NCBI GenBank assembly: GCA_035551935.1
Contig: DASZMJ010000336.1
Coordinates: 1 to 7,148 of the forward strand
Reading direction: 5' to 3'
DNA from: DASZMJ01 sp035551935
GTDB taxonomy: Bacteria > Planctomycetota > Planctomycetia > Isosphaerales > Isosphaeraceae
Length of the DNA stretch: 7,148 bases
Shown here: piece by piece, positions 1-6,139 of the stretch
Layout of the letters: the number at the start of each line of letters is the position of its first letter
How positions within the stretch are numbered: position 1 is the stretch's first letter
Made by a program: the position numbers and the translations under genes
The notes under the pieces: model-generated
What the model was told of the DNA's origin: nothing
What the model saw: the letters and a program-made list of their open reading frames with translations, nothing else
Database searches by the model: none

Positions 1-56
1 CCGACCTCACGTCCCCACTCCTCGGTGTCTTCCACGGCTCGGACATTCCAACCCCT

Positions 57-72
57 GGTTCGAGGGCGAACC
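57..72 (+). promoter_or_regulatory. Start-proximal hairpin carrying the SD-like bases of the zinc-ribbon/TPR gene
   Basis: A perfect 6-bp inverted repeat, GGTTCG (57-62) and CGAACC (67-72), encloses the tetraloop AGGG (63-66). The ATG follows at 74, so AGGG lies 7 bases before the start codon and is the only Shine-Dalgarno-like sequence there. If the stem forms in the mRNA, the ribosome site would be presented in, or held by, a hairpin abutting the start codon. The repeat is seen directly; a regulatory role is inference. Short GC-rich stems are common by chance in this kind of DNA. Confidence 0.35.
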
Positions 73-73
73 C

Positions 74-3000
74 ATGGCGCGCGTCGGGACGAAATGCTCG
101 CGGTGCGGTGCGACCCTCCCCGAGACGGATGCGGGCGCGGCGGGGGCTTGTCCGCAGTGCGGCGAGGCGGCGACTGCGGCACCGAAGGGGCGCCGGGGGC
201 GGTCGGCGATCCTCGCGGCGGTGGCCCTGGCGGCGATCGTGGTCGCGGGAGTGGTGATCTATCTGAACTTCCCCGACGACCTGCTCCGTGCCGCGGTACC
301 CGCCCGGCCCGCCGCGGCGGCGCCCCCGGCGAAGCGGGAGGTGTCCGACGCGCCCGACAAGGCCGAGATCCGGACCCGGCTGGTCGTGGCCCGGGTCGGC
401 AAGGACGGGGCGGCGAAGGCGGTGGTCGCGCTGGGGCGCCCGGCCGGGCCGAAGACGCCTCAGGACGCGTCGGGGACGAGGCAGGGGATCCTCCTCCGCG
501 AGCTGGTCCGCCAGGCGCTGCTGATCGCCGCGCGCGACGAGCTGGGGCTGGCGACCCGTGACGAGTCCCTCGACGACATCGCGCCCCCGGCCGCGGAGGG
601 GCAGGCCGTCGAGCTCGCGACGCTCTTCCGCCCGGGCGGGACGCGGGCGATGCTCCGCCGGGTCGGGGGCGAGGGGGCGGGGGTGGTCCTGAAGGTCGAC
701 CTGGGCGACGACCCGGACAACGGCAACTACCCGCTGCGGCTGGCGAAACAGGCCGAGGGGATGTCGCGATCGGAGTTCGTCGCGGCGCTGAAGGGGTTGG
801 GCGCCGAGGGGACGGCGAACGAGGTCCGCGACGCCGCGCCGGTGCCGGCGAAGGTCGAGGAGCGGCTGTCGGGCCTCGGCCTGGTCGAGCACGTCGCGGC
901 GATCCGCGACCTGCACGCGGCGATCCGGGCCGACGGCGAGTCGCCCGAGCGGCTCGGGGCGCTGGCGAGGGCCTACGCGCAGCTCGGCGTCCTGACCGAG
1001 TTCCAATGCAGCCCGGCGCACAAGGCGTTCAAGGCGCGGGCGATCCTCTACGCCGAGCGGCTTCGGGCTCGCGAGCCGGGCTCGTCCCGGGCGCGGTGGA
1101 ATCGGGCCTTCGTCTGGGCGCTGACCGGCCTCCCCGCCGAGGCCCTGGATACCCTCGACGAGATGAAGGCCGACGCGGCGAAGGGGGGCGAGGCGCCGCC
1201 GTGGGGGCCGGTGCTCGAGGCCTACGTGAAGGGCGACCTCAAGCGGTTGAAGGAGGAGCGGGGCCCGCACGCCAAGCTCGCGGTGCTGCTGCGGATGCTG
1301 GCCGTCGAATTCCCGCAGAACACCCGCGCCGCGGTCCTGGCCGCGCGGGACGTCCTCTCCGCCGATGCCGACTGCTACCGCGCCTATGACGTGATCTGCG
1401 CCAGCGGCGGGCTCGGCGACCGGCACGTCGCGACCGAGGCCGGGCCGGCCGCGTTCACGAGGCTCTTCCCGGTCAAGCTAAGGTCCGTCGGCTCGCTCCC
1501 GTCGGGCGTGCGGGAGAGCCTCGACAAGGCGGATGAGCCGGGGGCCGTCGCGGCGCTGGCGAAGGCGGGCGCACCCGGCGAGGACGCGGGCGAGCCGTCG
1601 TGGGGCTCGTTCGCCCACCTGGCGCGCGAGACCCGCTTCGCGCAGGTCGCCCGCCGGCTCTACTTCATGCGGTACGCCTGGGCGGTGCCGGTCGACGACT
1701 ACTGGGCCGAGGTACGCCCGTCTGTCGCCGACCATCGCGACCTCCCCTACCTCGAGGCGATGGCCCTCCCCCCGCGCGAGCTCGCGAGGTCGGTCCCCCG
1801 CGACCTCGACCTGACCGACCTGGAGGTCTCCCAGAACGACCTGATCAAGGCGATGAGGGCCGCGAGGCACCCGGCCACGGACTCCGCATGGACCATGGCC
1901 TTCTTCCACTCCGACACCGTCGTGCGCGACATCTCCGAGGTCATCTCGAACTGGCAGGACCGGAGGGCCCACTTCGGCCGCAACCTGCTGCTGACCAGCC
2001 CGTACAACGCCTTCGCCATGGCCACGCTCATCGAGAGCGACTGGGACCACGTCAAGGGCGACGCCCCCGCCTGGCGCGAGAAGGTCGGCGACGCCCCCGC
2101 CCTGCTCCTCGCGCTGGGCAAGCGAGAGGCCATGGATAAGCGGCTCGACGAGGCGGCGAAGCTGCTGGCCCGCTCCGTCGAGCTCTCCCCCGACCGCGAG
2201 GCGTATCAGGCGCTCGCCGCCTGCTACGAGGCCAAGGGGGACATCGACCGCTGGAAGGCGACGCTCGACGAGTACCTGACGAAGACCGAGGACGCCGGCC
2301 TCGACCACGCCCGGGTCCGCGTGCAGATCGCTAATGATTATATGTCGCGAGGCCAGTTCGCCGAGGCGAAGCCCTACGCCGAGGCCGCGGCGCAGACCTG
2401 GGCCGGCTGGGCGATGACCTGCGCGGCGCATTGCGCCGAAGGGTCGGGCGACCTGGATCAGGCCGAGCTCTGGACCCAGCGGACCACCGAGCGCTACCCC
2501 ACGACGTCGTGGACCAACTGGTACTCCTTCTGCAAGCGGACCGGCCACGGCGACCTCAAGGCCGCCCGCGCCTGGACCGACGCTTACGTGGCCTCCGTCG
2601 CGGGGCGACCCGACCTGGCCGACCCCGAGACGGTCGGCTATTACTACTGGTCGGTCGGCTCGCCCAAGGAGGCCCATGACGCCCTGACCCGGGCGTTCGA
2701 CGTCAAGCCGACGGCCCCGGTCGGCATCAACCTGGCGGTCCTCGCCGACGAGCTGGGCGACAAGGCCCGCCGCGACTCGGCGCTGGCGAAGGTCTGCGAC
2801 GAGCTGAAGGACCAGGCCCCCAAGTCGGCCGCGATCTGCCGGCTGATCCGCGACTCGTTGGCCGACGGCGGCAAGACGCCGCTCGACCTCAAGGCCATCG
2901 ACGCGATCCTCGAGAGCATCCCGGCCGAGCGTCGGCCGGGCACCGAGTTCTTCATCGGCAAATACCTCATGAACCACGGCAAGACCGACGTCGGCCGCAA

Positions 3001-3100
3001 GTACCTGAAGCACTGCGCCGACTCGCCGACGCTCGGCCTCTGGTTCAAGACGATCGCCGAGGCCACCCTGAAGGCCCCGGACCCGCCGAAGGAGCTCTGA
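74..3100 (+). CDS. Zinc-ribbon, single-TM, TPR-repeat protein
   Basis: A 1008-residue protein of unknown function, probably anchored in the cytoplasmic membrane. Residues 8-30 form a CxxC...CxxC zinc ribbon (C8, C11, C26, C29). Basic residues 38-43 precede one hydrophobic helix at about 45-64, which is followed by an Ala/Pro-rich linker to about 95. By the positive-inside rule the ribbon should be cytoplasmic and the remaining 940 residues exported. The exported part is helical, with TPR-like units near 290-365, 690-735, 750-810 and 850-912, so it probably scaffolds protein contacts. Residues 95-290 and 440-680 match nothing I recognise, and I see no enzymatic motif. The ATG at 74 is chosen because the ribbon begins directly after it. 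The next gene is convergent, 12 bp away. Its promoter is probably upstream of the window. The reading frame is certain; the topology is inferred. Confidence 0.93.
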   Translation: MARVGTKCSRCGATLPETDAGAAGACPQCGEAATAAPKGRRGRSAILAAVALAAIVVAGVVIYLNFPDDLLRAAVPARPAAAAPPAKREVSDAPDKAEIRTRLVVARVGKDGAAKAVVALGRPAGPKTPQDASGTRQGILLRELVRQALLIAARDELGLATRDESLDDIAPPAAEGQAVELATLFRPGGTRAMLRRVGGEGAGVVLKVDLGDDPDNGNYPLRLAKQAEGMSRSEFVAALKGLGAEGTANEVRDAAPVPAKVEERLSGLGLVEHVAAIRDLHAAIRADGESPERLGALARAYAQLGVLTEFQCSPAHKAFKARAILYAERLRAREPGSSRARWNRAFVWALTGLPAEALDTLDEMKADAAKGGEAPPWGPVLEAYVKGDLKRLKEERGPHAKLAVLLRMLAVEFPQNTRAAVLAARDVLSADADCYRAYDVICASGGLGDRHVATEAGPAAFTRLFPVKLRSVGSLPSGVRESLDKADEPGAVAALAKAGAPGEDAGEPSWGSFAHLARETRFAQVARRLYFMRYAWAVPVDDYWAEVRPSVADHRDLPYLEAMALPPRELARSVPRDLDLTDLEVSQNDLIKAMRAARHPATDSAWTMAFFHSDTVVRDISEVISNWQDRRAHFGRNLLLTSPYNAFAMATLIESDWDHVKGDAPAWREKVGDAPALLLALGKREAMDKRLDEAAKLLARSVELSPDREAYQALAACYEAKGDIDRWKATLDEYLTKTEDAGLDHARVRVQIANDYMSRGQFAEAKPYAEAAAQTWAGWAMTCAAHCAEGSGDLDQAELWTQRTTERYPTTSWTNWYSFCKRTGHGDLKAARAWTDAYVASVAGRPDLADPETVGYYYWSVGSPKEAHDALTRAFDVKPTAPVGINLAVLADELGDKARRDSALAKVCDELKDQAPKSAAICRLIRDSLADGGKTPLDLKAIDAILESIPAERRPGTEFFIGKYLMNHGKTDVGRKYLKHCADSPTLGLWFKTIAEATLKAPDPPKEL

Positions 3101-3121
3101 GCGGCCCGCGGGTCAGGCCGC
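3101..3121. terminator. Possible bidirectional terminator hairpin between convergent genes
   Basis: GCGGCC (3101-3106) and GGCCGC (3116-3121) are inverted repeats with a 9-base loop. They span the 12-bp gap between two convergent stop codons (TGA at 3098-3100 and, on the minus strand, 3113-3115). An alternative palindrome, CCCGCGGG, lies at 3105-3112. There is no U-tract on either strand, so intrinsic termination would be weak. The location is the main support. Confidence 0.3.
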
Positions 3122-3502
3122 GGCGGGGTCGCGCTGCATGACGCCGAAGAGGTTGCCGTCGGGGTCGGTCGCATAGCCAAGCCACCCCACGCCCGGGATC
3201 GGCATGAGCGGCACGGCCACCGACCCGCCCAGCCCCACGGCGCGGTTCAGCGCGTCCTGGGCCGAGGGGACGTCGACCGTACACGCGTAGGCATTGACCG
3301 CCTGCCCATACGCCGGCGCGGCCCCCCGGCGGCGGACGAGGCCGCCGTCGATCCCCCGCTCCTCGGGCGGGCCGGTCTGGATCAGCCAGTAGTCCATCGG
3401 CCCCTCCCACTTCTGGAACGCCCAGCCGAAGAGGTCGGTGTAGAACGCCACGAGCCGATCCGGGTCGGTCGCGTGGATCTCGAAATGGACGACGCGCGGC
3501 AT
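3113..3502 (-). CDS. VOC family protein (glyoxalase/bleomycin-resistance-like fold)
   Basis: A 129-residue single-domain protein of the vicinal oxygen chelate superfamily, probably cytosolic. The N-terminal half has the VOC signature: a first strand with H6 and E8, then DPDRLVAFYTDLFGW (13-27) and DYWLIQTG (37-44). The C-terminal half ends in YATDPDGNLFGVMQ (110-123), the usual last strand. The layout resembles the COG3324 type of small VOC proteins, which usually act as dimers. Many VOC enzymes have a metal-binding Glu in the final strand (as in NLIEL). Here that place reads NLFGV, so a classical glyoxalase I metal site is unlikely and the substrate cannot be named. No strong SD is seen before the ATG (complement of 3500-3502), only a G-rich run. 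The gene converges on the TPR gene and diverges from the DUF6263-like gene. Confidence 0.88.
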   Translation of the reverse strand: MPRVVHFEIHATDPDRLVAFYTDLFGWAFQKWEGPMDYWLIQTGPPEERGIDGGLVRRRGAAPAYGQAVNAYACTVDVPSAQDALNRAVGLGGSVAVPLMPIPGVGWLGYATDPDGNLFGVMQRDPAAA

Positions 3503-3550
3503 CGATGGCCCCCGGTTTCACTGGGAGGGTCAGGACGGTTCGATTCGATC

Positions 3551-3557
3551 TATTCTA
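3551..3557 (-). promoter_or_regulatory. Candidate -10 element in A/T-rich patch
   Basis: An A/T-rich patch at about 3539-3569 stands out in the 213-bp divergent intergenic region. On the minus strand it contains TAGAAT (complement of 3552-3557), a 5/6 match to TATAAT about 45 bases upstream of the VOC start. The plus strand reads TATTCT at 3551-3556, which could alternatively serve the rightward gene with a leader of about 150 bases. No good -35 hexamer sits at 16-18 bases on either strand, so the assignment is tentative. Confidence 0.27.
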
Positions 3558-3571
3558 ATCCAGACAATTCG

Positions 3572-3594
3572 CCGCGGCGTGGGAATCGCCGCGG
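3572..3594. repeat. Perfect 8-bp inverted repeat in divergent intergenic region
   Basis: CCGCGGCG (3572-3579) and CGCCGCGG (3587-3594) are separated by TGGGAAT. The repeat lies about 15 bp from the A/T-rich candidate promoter patch, between the divergent VOC and DUF6263-like genes. It could be an operator for a dimeric regulator or a leader hairpin. No gene ends here, so a terminator is unlikely. The arms are pure G/C and chance occurrence is possible. Confidence 0.35.
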
Positions 3595-3703
3595 GTCGAC
3601 CGGCAACTCGTCGGCTCCTGTGCGCGGCCGCGCCGGCCTGTCATACTCGCGGGACTCGGGGCCCGCCCCGGGGATCGAAGTCCACTTCCCCCTTCCCGCT
3701 CGC

Positions 3704-3708
3704 GGAGG
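3704..3708 (+). promoter_or_regulatory. Ribosome binding site deciding the start at 3716
   Basis: GGAGG lies 7 bases before the ATG at 3716. The frame stays open upstream to an ATG at 3473, but this SD and the signal peptide that begins at 3716 fix the true start. Confidence 0.75.
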
Positions 3709-3715
3709 ACTCGCG

Positions 3716-4612
3716 ATGAAGACCACACGGCTGGGCGTCCTTCTCCTGATCCCGGCGGCGCTCGCCTCGGCCCCGGCCCGCGGCGACGAGACGCTGCGCT
3801 GGAAGTTCACCAAGGGCGAGAAGCTCACGTACCGGATGGTCCAGAAGACCGAGAGCCGGCCCGAGCCCGGCGGCGCGATCCCCGCGACGACGATGGCCCA
3901 GACGATCGACATGACCTGGGAGGTCAAGGACGTCTCCCCCGCCGGCGACGCGACCATGGACCAGACGGTCGACCGGATCGCCTTCGAGATGAAGGGCCCG
4001 GGCGGGGACGTCCGGTTCGACACGAGCCAGGCGGAGAAGGCCGAGGGCACCGCCGCGCTGCTCGAGCCGCTCTTCCGCGGCATGGTCGGCAGCCCGATCG
4101 GACTGACGATGACCGCCCGCGGTGAGGTCAAGGACGTGAAGGTCCCGGCCAAGCTCGTCGACGCCCTCAAGTCGGTCCCCAACGCCGCGGCCGGCGGCAT
4201 GCTGTCGGAGGAGGGCTTCAAGTCGATGACGACCCAGGCCTCGCTCAACCTGCCGGCGCAGCCCGTCGCCAATGGCTTCAAGTGGGACGACGCGAAGCAC
4301 GTCGACCTGCCCTTCGGCCGGATGAACATGAAGGTGAGCTATACCTACGAGGGGCCGGCGGGCGCGGACGACCGGATCGCCTCGAGCGTCGCGGTCGAGT
4401 TCGAGCCGAAGGAGGGCCAGCCCTTCACGGTCAAGATCGCCGACCAGGAGGGCAAGGGCGCGTTCCGGTTCGACAGCAAGGCCGGGCTGCTCAAGGGGTC
4501 GGAGATGAAGCAGACGCTGAAGATGGAGATCAAGGCGGGCGAGCAGCAGCTCGTGCAGACCGTCGTGACGACCGTCGCCCTGGAGCTGACCGGCCCCCCC
4601 TCGACGAAGTGA
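3716..4612 (+). CDS. Exported DUF6263-like protein
   Basis: A 298-residue secreted protein of unknown function. Residues 1-23 are a typical Sec signal peptide: a KTTR basic start, the hydrophobic stretch LGVLLLIPAALASA, and probable signal peptidase I cleavage near AxA or ARG at 19-23. There is no lipobox Cys. The mature part opens with LRWKFTKGEKLTYRMVQKTE and alternates short polar strands, suggesting a beta-rich fold. The opening strand, the MTWEVKDV segment and the closing VVTTVALEL strand resemble DUF6263 proteins found in planctomycetes; this is from memory and not searched. There are no Cys residues and no catalytic motif. A longer in-frame start at 3473 would bury the signal peptide and overlap the antisense VOC gene. 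A hairpin 11 bases after the stop, and a new promoter behind it, suggest that it is transcribed separately from eno. Confidence 0.9.
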   Translation: MKTTRLGVLLLIPAALASAPARGDETLRWKFTKGEKLTYRMVQKTESRPEPGGAIPATTMAQTIDMTWEVKDVSPAGDATMDQTVDRIAFEMKGPGGDVRFDTSQAEKAEGTAALLEPLFRGMVGSPIGLTMTARGEVKDVKVPAKLVDALKSVPNAAAGGMLSEEGFKSMTTQASLNLPAQPVANGFKWDDAKHVDLPFGRMNMKVSYTYEGPAGADDRIASSVAVEFEPKEGQPFTVKIADQEGKGAFRFDSKAGLLKGSEMKQTLKMEIKAGEQQLVQTVVTTVALELTGPPSTK

Positions 4613-4624
4613 CGCGGGCCCGCG
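4613..4624. repeat. 12-bp perfect palindrome after the stop codon
   Basis: CGCGGGCCCGCG directly follows the TGA of the DUF6263-like gene. It shares its last base with the terminator-like stem at 4624-4639, so the two could be alternative RNA folds. Self-complementary G/C strings arise easily at this base composition. Confidence 0.3.
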
Positions 4625-4639
4625 GCGGCCTCGGCCGCC
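4624..4639 (+). terminator. Terminator-like hairpin after the DUF6263-like gene
   Basis: GGCGGC (4624-4629) and GCCGCC (4634-4639) form a perfect stem around the tetraloop CTCG, starting 11 bases after the stop codon. Only two T residues follow, at 4641-4642. This is weak for a canonical intrinsic terminator but acceptable for GC-rich bacteria. It abuts the candidate eno -35 hexamer. Confidence 0.45.
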
Positions 4640-4640
4640 C

Positions 4641-4670
4641 TTGACCCCGCCCCGGTCGAGACAGTACGGT
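4641..4670 (+). promoter_or_regulatory. Candidate sigma70-type promoter of eno
   Basis: TTGACC (4641-4646) matches the -35 consensus at 5 of 6 positions. TACGGT (4665-4670) matches the -10 at its T, A and final T, with an 18-bp spacer. The predicted start near 4677 gives a leader of about 77 bases. Its position right after the upstream hairpin supports an independent eno transcript. Confidence 0.45.
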
Positions 4671-4680
4671 GCGACGACAC

Positions 4681-4726
4681 GCCGGGATCGTTCCCCGGCC
4701 GGAAGTTCGGGCGGGTCGGCCGCCCG
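4681..4726 (+). promoter_or_regulatory. Two potential stem-loops in the eno leader
   Basis: The first stem is GCCGGG (4681-4686) with CCCGGC (4694-4699) and a 7-base loop. The second is CGGGCGG (4708-4714) with CCGCCCG (4720-4726) and a 5-base loop. The SD-like AAGGAG follows 7 bases later. They could protect or tune the mRNA, but no known riboswitch or leader class is recognisable. Confidence 0.3.
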
Positions 4727-4733
4727 GTTCTCG

Positions 4734-4747
4734 AAGGAGTCGCAGGG
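4734..4747 (+). promoter_or_regulatory. Ribosome binding region of eno
   Basis: AAGGAG (4734-4739) is a strong SD match but lies 14 bases before the ATG at 4754, longer than the usual 5-9. A weaker AGGG at 4744-4747 has a normal 6-base spacing. No alternative start codon lies between them, and the protein start agrees with the enolase family, so one or both must serve. Confidence 0.5.
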
Positions 4748-4753
4748 CATCCG

Positions 4754-6061
4754 ATGAGCACCCCAATCGCCCCCATCGAGTCCGTCCGCGGGCGAGAGAT
4801 CCTGGATAGCCGGGGCAACCCGACGGTCGAGGTCGACGTGGTCCTGGCCGACGGCACGCTCGGCCGAGCGGCGGTCCCCTCGGGGGCCAGCACGGGCGCG
4901 TACGAGGCGGTCGAGCTCCGCGACGGCGACAAGAAGCGCTACCTCGGCAAGGGCGTCGCCAAGGCCGTCGCCAACGTCAACGGGGCGCTCGCGAAGGTGG
5001 TCGTCGGCCGCGACCCGTCCGACCAGGCCGGGCTCGACGCCGCGATGATCGGCGCCGACGGAACACCCAACAAGGGGAAGCTCGGCGCCAACGCGATCCT
5101 CGGCGTCAGCCTCGCCGCGGCCAAGGCCGCCGCGCAGGCCAGCGGCCTGCCGCTCTACCGCTACCTCGGCGGGGTCAACGCGAAGGTGTTGCCCGTGCCG
5201 ATGGCCAACATCATCAACGGCGGCAAGCACGCCGACAACAAGATCGACTTCCAGGAATTCATGATCATGCCCCTCGGAGCGAAGAGCTTCTCCGAGGGCA
5301 TCCGGATGGTCGCGGAGGTCTTCCACAACCTCAAGTCGATCCTCAAGAAGGCCGGGCACAACACCAACGTCGGCGACGAGGGCGGCTTCGCGCCGAACCT
5401 CGACAACGAGGAGGCGATCAAGTACATCCTCGAGGCCGTCGACAAGTCGGGCTACACGGCCGGCCGCGGCAAGGACTTCGCCATCGCGCTCGACTGCGCC
5501 AGCTCCGAGCTGTTCGACGAGGGGGACAAGAAGGGCTACAAGTTCTGGAAGTCGAACCCCGGAAAGCTCTTCTCCAGCCAGGACATGATCGCGCTGTTCA
5601 GCGACTGGGCGGGCAAGTACCCGATCGTCTCGATCGAGGACCCGCTCGACCAGGACGACTGGGACGGCTACGCCCAGATCACCAAGGCCCTGGGCGAGAA
5701 GGTGCAGATCGTCGGCGACGACTTCTTCGTGACCAACCCGGTCCGCCTGGCCGAGGGGATCGCCAAGGGGGCGTGCAACAGCATCCTCGTGAAGGTGAAC
5801 CAGATCGGCAGCCTGACCGAGACGCTCGACGCCGTCGGCATGGCCCAGCGCAACGGCTACACGGCCGTCCTCTCGCACCGCTCGGGCGAGACCGAGGACA
5901 CGACGATCGCCGACATCGCCGTGGCCACGAATTGCGGCCAGATCAAGACCGGCAGCGCCTCGCGCTCGGACCGGATCGCCAAGTACAACCAGCTCCTGCG
6001 GATCGAGGAGGAGCTGGGGGACGAGGCCGTCTACGGGGCGACGATCTGGCCGAGGGGATGA
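4754..6061 (+). CDS. eno: Enolase (phosphopyruvate hydratase, EC 4.2.1.11)
   Basis: This enzyme interconverts 2-phosphoglycerate and phosphoenolpyruvate in glycolysis and gluconeogenesis. It is a cytosolic, Mg-dependent enzyme. The 435 residues match the usual bacterial length of about 430. All hallmark sites are present: the mobile GASTG loop (44-48), H159 and E168 in the KHADNKIDFQEF block, the proton donor E209 in GDEGGF, metal ligands D247, E295 and the Asp of GDDFFVTN (about 322), the catalytic base K347 in LVKVNQIGS, SHRSGETED (374-382), and K398 in IKTGSASRSDR. Nothing is truncated. The segment IEDPLDQDDWDG carries Pro after IED and DQDDW, reminiscent of eukaryotic enolases, whereas E. 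coli-type enzymes have IEDGL there. The gene appears to be transcribed from its own promoter and is followed by a palindrome at 6069-6085. Identification is secure. Confidence 0.99.
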   Translation: MSTPIAPIESVRGREILDSRGNPTVEVDVVLADGTLGRAAVPSGASTGAYEAVELRDGDKKRYLGKGVAKAVANVNGALAKVVVGRDPSDQAGLDAAMIGADGTPNKGKLGANAILGVSLAAAKAAAQASGLPLYRYLGGVNAKVLPVPMANIINGGKHADNKIDFQEFMIMPLGAKSFSEGIRMVAEVFHNLKSILKKAGHNTNVGDEGGFAPNLDNEEAIKYILEAVDKSGYTAGRGKDFAIALDCASSELFDEGDKKGYKFWKSNPGKLFSSQDMIALFSDWAGKYPIVSIEDPLDQDDWDGYAQITKALGEKVQIVGDDFFVTNPVRLAEGIAKGACNSILVKVNQIGSLTETLDAVGMAQRNGYTAVLSHRSGETEDTTIADIAVATNCGQIKTGSASRSDRIAKYNQLLRIEEELGDEAVYGATIWPRG

Positions 6062-6068
6062 TTTGTAG

Positions 6069-6085
6069 GGTGGGCATCGCCCACC
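6069..6085. repeat. REP-like palindrome or terminator after eno
   Basis: GGTGGGC (6069-6075) and GCCCACC (6079-6085) form a perfect 7-bp stem with a 3-base ATC loop, 7 bases after the eno stop. With its flank GTAG it resembles the widespread intergenic GTAGGGTGGGC...GCCCACC palindromes that I recall from cyanobacteria, planctomycetes and others. It could also end the eno transcript, although no U-tract follows. Copy number in the genome cannot be seen from one window. Confidence 0.5.
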
Positions 6086-6127
6086 GTCCAGGCCGGGGTC
6101 GAGCCCTACGAGGATGACGACGAACCC

Positions 6128-6134
6128 AAGGAGG
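6128..6134 (+). promoter_or_regulatory. Strong Shine-Dalgarno of the exported small protein
   Basis: AAGGAGG, nearly complete complementarity to the 16S 3' end, lies 5 bases before the ATG at 6140. It is the best RBS in the window, implies efficient translation and fixes the start. Confidence 0.85.
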
Positions 6135-6139
6135 AGACG

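Noticed and set aside
55..73. GGTTCGA string suggesting the T-arm of a tRNA
   Set aside because: The complementary arms form a 6-bp stem with a 4-base loop, not the 5-bp stem and 7-base loop of a T-arm. There is no acceptor stem, anticodon arm or CCA end around it.
25..561. Plus-strand open frame overlapping the start of the TPR gene in another frame
   Set aside because: It is dominated by Gly and Arg with no domain, whereas the frame from 74 holds a clear zinc ribbon and membrane helix.
2053..2103. Near-repeat of the GDAPA codons in the TPR gene
   Set aside because: It covers only five residues twice, about 30 bases apart, in coding sequence with strong codon bias. It is not evidence of a repeat element.
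1478..3013. A 511-codon minus-strand open frame inside the TPR gene
   Set aside because: It is a shadow of the TPR coding frame in GC-rich DNA: low-complexity residue content, no RBS and no recognisable family.
3624..3638. GC palindrome GCGGCCGC and adjacent repeat
   Set aside because: Short G/C self-complementary strings are expected often at this composition, and nothing places this one at a functional position.
3473..3715. N-terminal extension of the DUF6263-like protein
   Set aside because: It would bury a clear signal peptide, ignore the GGAGG at 3704-3708, and overlap the antisense VOC gene. The extension has no domain-like sequence.
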